From Enchytraeus crypticus (lineage: Eukaryota; Annelida; Clitellata; Enchytraeida; Enchytraeidae), in NCBI GenBank assembly GCA_905160935.1, contig CAJHZI010000253.1, positions 3,046,001 to 3,110,000 on the forward strand: a DNA stretch of 64,000 nt, read 5' to 3'. The notes under the pieces are model-generated. The model searched no databases. It was given only the letters and a program-made list of their open reading frames with translations, and had not been told where the DNA came from. Every line of letters starts with the position of its first letter. Position 1 is the first letter of the stretch. The position numbers were made by a program, and so were the translations under genes. Positions 13,001 through 22,000 of this stretch are shown one piece after another.

Positions 13001-16000
13001 AGACCACTTTATTCCTTCCTGCACGTATTCTTCCTGAAATAAAAAAAGCTTTAAGATTAATTCACCTAATATTCGTCTATTATTCATCTAGTATTCGTCT
13101 AGTACTCTAGTGTCTAGTGTGATCTTCCAGAAGCACAAGAACCAGGGTTCAATCATGCTCAATGATTGAACCCTTGCGTCTCATTGAGTCTCTTCAATGC
13201 GAAGCAACAAAGTCTAAGTAACGTCCCAAGGAATATTTCCATAAATTCTGATCAGAGATCATTCTGATGTCCCTGACATAATCCTTGGAAAAGGAAACGG
13301 ACGTTAAACCTTTATTACTATTAAATAATATAACATGTTGGCACAATATGCATTAGTTTTGTAATTTCGAATACACGTAATATGTTGTTAGAATTTATTC
13401 ATCTTTTCAATTCGATATTCGTATTATAATTCATATTAATAAAAAAGAATAAAACGAAAACAATATAATAAAATATCTAGTGTAACTGTTGTATTTCGAC
13501 TTTGAAACAGATTTATTATGCTTGAAAGTAACGTCGTAGTTTCTTAAATATTAAACAATAAACTAACCAATAGAGGTGGATAGATAGTTAAACCTGCTCA
13601 GCTTTGAGGGTCAGCTCAATGAAGATCTGCTGCAGCTTCTCGTTAACGTAGTTGATGCAGAACTGCTCGAAACCGTTCTTCTCGAATATCTCAAACCCGT
13701 AGATATCCAGAATCCCAACATTTACTTCATGTCTCGTTTGCTCCATGGCGCTATTAATTGACTGAGTAAAAGAAGGAATAAAATTAAAGAAAATAACATA
13801 TAAATGTAATAAAGGAAAAGTTATATATCTAAAATCTAAAGTTTATTAAGTCGATCTGAAGTCGCGCATATCTAGTATTTAGTATCTTATCTAGTATCTA
13901 GTATCAAACAGTAGCTAATATCTAGTATTTTATCTAGTATCTAGTGATATCAATAGGAAAAATGAAAAAATTTACATGTAGTATCGCTAAATCAAAAAAT
14001 GTGTCAGCAAATATAAATAACATGATTTTCGTTTATACTTTTGTTTCAATTACTAATTAGTCTTCAATTTTACCAACAAATAAACTTTCCATGCCAAAAA
14101 GTTTACTAAGTGACTATTTTTTCTATCTAACGTACCCATCATATGTGCGAAGCAATACCTCACACACATATAACAATGAAGTATTGATATGAATCTTGGC
14201 CTGCGTCTAAAAGTAGCCTATAATTTCGACACAGTGGCAGTGAATTATACCATAATATTATGGTTCGTTTTGGTGGGATTTTCATAGGTTAAAAACTATA
14301 TTGTTAGTCTCAAACCAATAAGGTAGATTATTGAAATCAAAATTATTTAACTTTAAAATATCATCATCATCATCATCTTTCCTTAAATGCCAGTTTAACT
14401 AGGGTCGGGATATGAATAGACTTTATCCATTCCTTTAAGTTCCTGTAGCAATTTCTGGAGCCTAGGTGCTCACCAACCGAATTTAACTTTAAAATATGTA
14501 ATAATTAAATATAGACATTACCTCGACAAGGAAATCGAAAAGCCGAGCGTACAGACTCTTCACTAGAGCGTCCCTGGCGTAAATGGCTTGCTCACAGTTG
14601 AGCGTGATAGTGATCGTCTCTCTTGTGCTCTCCATTTTGCGGCTTATCAGCTTCGTGCGTAGCACCTGTTCATCTATCCCCAGCAGATAGGCTGGGAACG
14701 CTAGAACTGTCAAAGCATATACAATTGTTAGTATTGAGATTCTCCGTGTTGTGCTCGGGTGTGGTTGGATCACTGCAGAATAGGGCAATCGCTAACAATC
14801 TGTGGCGTGTACGTAAGAGGCGACTAAGGCAGGAGCTGAGGATGGCAAGAGGGGACCCATCTTACCATGAATCATTTTGACCCAGAATCAAATGATAATT
14901 AATCCATCTAACTAAGGAAGGCAACGAGAAACCACCTCATAAGCCATATTTTTCCCAAGCTATAGGCTACATAAGGTATGGATAAGGCATATACTTTGTG
15001 AAGGAATTAACTTGTTGATCTAAGGAGTGCTCTTATGGAGCGAGAAAGCAGTCTTTGAGTATAAATATGTGCCGTGAACCTGTCACTTAGCAGTGCATTG
15101 AAGAAGAAGAAACTGAATTGAATTGAACTGAAAACTAAATATACTATAAGCATAACAATTATATAAACAAGAAACTGTCTTATTATTAGATAATTAATAA
15201 CTTAACAAAGAATAAAAAATAGTATAATCATGGATTACTCTTTAGATTAGACTAGTATATACACGCACCATTTGGTAGAAACGTTTCAGTGTTTCTGCCA
15301 TACAATATTTGTATAATTAGGGTATTGATTAATTAATTCTTAAACTTAATTGTATCAAGAATTTTAAAGAGAAAACAATGCAAACGTTACAACACAATGG
15401 TATAGACTAAATTGGTCATATAGTAATAACAAAGTGGCAAACGTAAGTCACAACACCGTAGCAGAAATTAAGGTCAGCATTGCAGGTTTCTGTATAAAAG
15501 TCATTGTAAAAAGGTCTATAGCGTAAACTCTGGCTGGAGCCAGTGGCAATGTCGGTAAGATATTCGACCGCGGATCAGTATGTGCAGGGTTCAAATCCTG
15601 GTGTCTCCTGTCACTCACATCGCGTTTGAGTGAGAAAATTGATGTTAACATTAGCTTTACGCCTTTATTGTAGAAACTTTAAAATAAATACTCCCACTCA
15701 CAGTGAGTTTTACTGTGAACAATGTTTATTACTTACACTCACGATCGGCTACTTCGGCATAATTCGACTTTTCCTTGAACGACAGATTGCCCAGGTGTAA
15801 TATAGCGGCCACAATTGACCAGACATAGGAGACCAACTGATTGTTGAGACCCATTACCTCCATAGCGTGCTGTGAACAATAGCAGAGGTTTATATCTTTA
15901 CTACTCTTATGAACAATCATTCATATAGGTTTAGAATATTTTAAAATGATACTACCGAAATTGCAAATGTTCAACGGAAGCAACAGAGCGTGTACCTGTA

Positions 16001-19000
16001 AATAACTATATGTGAACAAAAGTAAAAGTAGAAAATGTAGAAAAGTGGAAAAGTAAAGGCACTTGAGAATCCGTTAATTCTATCATGAACAGGTATCATC
16101 TTTCGTACATTAGCCTTAGCAGTTGCAGTCGACAATGACAGCTAATCAGAAATCGAACTGAGGGCAGTTTGCCTAATAGTCGAAATGGCTATCGACTGCA
16201 TATATTGACAATACGTTTAATGACATTTTACCAATCTTTAGACAGTAGCTAACCTGTACACTTTAAACTTTGCCTTTAACTTTAAACGTAACAAAAACCT
16301 AGTTAAACTTAGTTAAAAGTGGAATTCAAGGAAAGATGATGATGATGATGATGACGATGATGACGATGATGACGATGATGATGACGATGATGATGATGAT
16401 CAGGATGATAATGCTGTTGAATAATTTACCTTCGTCTCCTGAAAGTCTTTAGCGTCATCAGTACCTTGGACATTGAACGACCGAGAGCCGCTCATGTTCA
16501 AGTAGCAGAAATCCTCTGGACCTGACAGGCCTAAACTTTCTGGAAAAAATCATAAACCAGGTGTCAGTATACGGAGTCAATATTCAGCCGTCAAAACTCT
16601 GGTGTCAATACTCTAGCGTCAATATTAAGGTGCTGATATTCTGGATCAATACTCTGGTGTCAATAATTTGGGGTCGTCATTTATTTGTCAATATTCTGGA
16701 TCAATATTCAGGTGTCAATATTCGACTTACGCTTATATCCTTCAGAAAAGATATTCCGTCTTTATCCAGCAACAGTTAAATATACAAATACAAATCACAC
16801 GATTTATGCTAACTCATTTACTTATCGTGTACCCCAACCCCTAACCATAACCCCAACCATAAAAAAAGAAAATAATTTAGAAATGTTGACAAAAGTGACG
16901 CGAGTGAGAATAGAACCCAGTACGTCACGCTCTAAAGCCTGACACCTTACCACCTAGACAATAGCGGAATGTGATTCACTTCTGTTTAAAAGTTACTTTT
17001 AATATATCGCAAAGATACAGTAACAAATGTTTGACCTATATAATAGATTATCATCATCGTCATCATCATCATCTTTCCGCAAAGCCCAGTTTAACCAAAA
17101 ATAATGTATATAATTATCATCGCTTCCGAAAAACGGAAAGTCTTTTTCGAAGGATATAATTGCAAATAATATTCGGGATCAACCCTCCTGTGGCAAAGAA
17201 TGTTCAGACTTCAGTTAGTAATTTCAGTCAATTTTATTTACTGATCCCAATTTAAGATTTACGCGGAAGGCACTAATTAAGGCATCAATTACAATTTCCA
17301 ACTACAGTTTTCAGTTCCCAAATTTCAGAGATATATTTACTTTCAAAATGAATTATAAATTACATGTATACATTTCAATAAAGCTAAAATTGTCAATACA
17401 TCGTTAGCTAAAAAGAATTCTATAAGTCATTTACCCTTCAGAGAACTAGGAGCACCCTTAAGAATCTGATAGAACACATGGAAACTTCTTTCATCTTTAT
17501 TTCTTCCAACAACCCTTGACTACACCAAATACACCATGGCAAACATAAGAGTGTTTCTGTACTACAAATTTCAATAAGTGACAGCTAAATAAATGTTCAG
17601 TATGAAGTATGATCATATCAATTATTTTAGTTTTTAATTTTTTTAAATAAAATACATAATGGAATATTTGAGGTAATGGAAAACATGATTTTAACAGAAA
17701 ATATAGAATAGAAAACAGACAAATCAGAAGGAAATATTAAGTTTATTTCATCAAGCTATAATATTAAGTTACAAACTATTAAAAATGAAGAAATGTATAA
17801 ACAAGGTTATTCGAGAATATTTTATTATAATTTATTAATTCAACTTTTTTGTTATATTTCAACATTTGATAATAATATCATATCTTAAATTAGGATCAAT
17901 ATGGTTGGCGCAGAAAATTGAAAAAGCAGAAGGACGATATTTAAGTCCATACCTTTTCTAAGAGAAAATTCGATATTTTTCCACCGATGGGCTCACCACC
18001 TCGACTAAACTGAATTTCAACATACTTTCCCTGCAGACATAAGTGTGAAAAGTTCAATACTAATAATATTGCATGTAATAACAGTCTCTATCTCTTAGTG
18101 CACTGCCTACTCGCATGTCCTAGTATATAACGCCTCCACTCTTCTCTGTCTTCCGCTTTCCTCTTCTTTTCCACATATGCATGGGTCTTTAAATCTTCTA
18201 ACATACCTAATCTCAGCCTGCCCCTGCCTCTTTTTCCCTTCCATTCTACCTTCTATGACCTCTATTAATAGACCGTCCCCCCAAATAAAAGTACTGAGTC
18301 ATAAAGCACTGACATGCTTATTTTAAGATCTATTCAAGTGTAGACTGATCCACCGGTTCTGGTAGGTTATTATCAATTATTTTCAGTGTTGACATATACT
18401 AGCTGCAATAGCGCCAATTGGCAGCAAGCTCCAATACATGTTTAACCTTCCATGGACTCAAAATGATATGCATCATTTGCTGATTGACCTGGGCTTTGAA
18501 CCCAGGCTACTTACATCCGAGGCGAACACTTTAACCGTAACGCCATATCCCTTCCCCTTACGCCAAATTCTATCTCCCATATCTCAGGAAATTAATATTT
18601 TTACAAATGAGGAAGGATTAGCTAGTTGTTATCAGATTATAGATACGAAATAGCCATTTCTCAGTTTCTTAACGACTAGCTGGTCTTAATAACTTGAAAA
18701 TATTTGTGAATAATTAGAATTAATGACTACACAATATAATTGTTGACTAATAGCATTACACTTCAGACGATATACGTTAAAACTGAGAATATATAAAAAA
18801 TATAAAGCATGAATAACAAGACCAATTTAAAATGTCTAATTAAAATAAACTAACAACTTAAATTAAATTAAATTAAATTAATAAATTTAATATTTATTTT
18901 AAAATTTAAGAAATTAAATTGAAATAAATTAACTAATTTAAAAGTCAAATGAAATGTCACATTAAAATTAAACCAACAATAGAAGTTGAACAACTTCACT

Positions 19001-22000
19001 ATCAACTTGAAAAAGACTGTGAAGCAGCACAGAATATTATTAGCAAATGTTTCATAAGTAAAAGCGCCACCATAGGCCTATATAAATCGGTTAATAATCG
19101 AACTCAGAGCATTGAGTTTAGCGAGACAGCGTTCTACCAACTATGTCAATCTCACTGGATCAAAAATAACTAAACTAAATTAAATGTTACAATAAGTAGT
19201 TCTACTGCTAGTTTATACGTTGACGATACAACAGTTGATATGAGGCAATAATTTAAATTCGATTTGAAATGATTACACATACGAATCTGCTAGAGTTGTT
19301 ATTCCTGCAGGTCTTTGCATTCCCAAATGCTTCTAACAACGGATTAGATTCTAATATAATTTCCTTCACGTGCTGTATATCAAGCCAAACGGAAATATCA
19401 ATAACTTGACAGTCAGTTTATACCAATGTTAAAAGCATGAATGGATTAGTGTACTAAGATATCCAATTTCCTCAATTTAAGCATGAAAATATTTCGATCT
19501 CGGCTACTATACATATCTGCACGATAGCTGATAGCATCATAGTCATCATCATCATTTTTCCTGGAATCTCAGTTTGATTAGAGTAGATATCTTATAGCAA
19601 ACTATTCAACATAATCTGCTGTGATCCTGATCACTTTTAGGTTCTTCATTTCCCTCATTAAACCAACCAATCACTCAATTGTCTGGAGCCAGTGGTGATG
19701 TCGGTAAGATATTCGACCGCGGATCAGTATGTGCGCAGTTCAAATCTTGGGCTCGCCCGTCTCTGACATTGCTTTCGAGTGAGGCAATTGAGGTTAACAT
19801 TATCTTTACCAGCTTTGTAGCTTCTTAATAACAATTTATAAAGTCCAGTTCCTCGTCATAAAGCAATGTCAGGGACGTCTCAGGCAGACTCTGCACCAAC
19901 ACACGTCAGAGCACCACACGATGACTACTTAGTATACAAATACAATCAGTAAGCGAGATCAAAAGAGTGCAAGTCCAGATCCGAAGTACAAGCGTCAGAA
20001 TATTGAACCATGACGCAAAGAGATGAGTTTTTAGCTTGTCCAGGTAAGTACTAAATCATTACAAGATCTAAGATCTTGTGGCAGAGAATTCCATAATGTT
20101 GGAGCAGAAAGATTGAATGCTCGTCTGCCAATGACAGATCAAATATATAGAGCAGTAAAGAGATTTTACAGGAGAAGTAAAAACAAGAAGCACAAACTAA
20201 GCGCAGCTAAGTGCACGATTAAAACTTTGTAACTAGCATGTTATCAATTGACGAAAATAAAATAGCACATAAATTCACTTGAATGAAGAAGTGCGAGAGT
20301 TAAATGCTGGCGTTACATTGGCCTTGGCATAAGAAGGCAATCTTAAGCTGTTTTCAATTATTTTAATTGAACTTTAAACTAGGCCACATTTATTCATTCA
20401 TTTTTAAACATTGGCTAACATTTATTATTTGATTTGGTTAAATTGGTCAACACCTATTGATTTTTGATTAAATTAGCCAACATTTAATAATTAATTTTTT
20501 AAATTTATTAAACATTTATTGTTTGATTTTTAAATTTAAATTTTGACGACGGGACTAGCGCACTTAGTTTAGTTACGCGTCAATTATCGAAGTTACGCTG
20601 CATCGACCTCAGTTAGTACTTTGTGGGTGACCACCTTGGAAGACCGAGTGTTGGTAAAAGCTTAGGAAGGAAAAAATCCTAGGGTGATGGAAGGTTATTC
20701 TTAAATCCGCGCCGGCTGCAATTGATGCGCCATCAAAAGGCAACGATTACTAATAACCAAAAGGCAACGATTACTAATAACCATGTAGAGGAAGGAGGAA
20801 ATGGGTCTTAAAGCAAGCATCTGTGCTTCCTGACCCAGTGTGCCGTTATGTTATGTTAAATTAGCCTACCTGCACAGTTGAACCTCCTCCAGATATCCTA
20901 GCAATGTAATTCATTATAAACTTCGCCGCTACAGTCTTTCCGGCACCTGACTCACCGCTAACCAATCAATCCATCAATCAATTAATCATTCAATAAATAA
21001 ATAAATCAAATCAATCAATCAATAAATCAATAAAATCAATCAATCAATTAATAAAGCAATCAACTAAAAAATCAATAAATCAATAAATAAATGAAGCAAT
21101 TAATATGTAAACATGTAAATCAATACGTCATGTAACTACTTATACTCATTCGTTAGACTGTCTACTACCGATCATAAAGAATTGATTTCGCACCAATCCT
21201 TACCGTAGGCTACATTAACAGCTTCGTACTTGTCAGTCTACTAACTTCCCAGCGATTCATTTATCTATTCAATTTTGTAATACACGTAATAACAAATTAT
21301 CGAATGTGAGACAATATATGTACTGTACCCAATCGCTATTTCCCTATGAAGTCTCATAAACGATTTGAAACGAAAGCAACAATCTTCGCAAGCTATATGA
21401 AAAAAGGAAGATCTGTACCTGATGATTACGCACTGGTTTTCTGATTCAATCAGCATGTTTCGATACATGTCATCCGTCAGGGCATACACGTGAGGAGGAT
21501 TCTCATATAGAGCCTATCAATCACTCATTCAATCAATCAATAAGTCAGTCAATCAATCAATCAATCGGTCGGTCGGTCGATCAGTCAGTCAGTCAGTCTG
21601 TCAATCAGTCAGTCAATCAGTCAGTCAGTCAGTCAGTCAGAGAGTCAGTCAGACAGTCAGTCAGTCAATCAATCAATCAATCAATCAATCAATCTATCTA
21701 TCATCTATCTATCAATCAACAAATCAATCAATCAATCAATAAACCAATCAACAAATCAATCAATCAATCAATAAACCAACCAACCAGGCAATCAATCCAT
21801 AAATAAATAAATCAATCAATATATCAATCAATTAATAAATCAATCAATCAACATATCAATCAATCAATCAACCAACCAACTAACCAATGAATGAATGAAT
21901 GAATGAATATATGAATAAGTGAATGAATGAATGAACGAAGGAAAGAAAGAACGAACTAACGAACGAACGAACTAAAGAACGAACATAAATACATGAATAT

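Noticed and set aside
20560-20640. Functional 5S rRNA gene
   Set aside because: Only about half of the molecule is similar, with several changes in universally conserved positions, and it is joined to a SINE tail.
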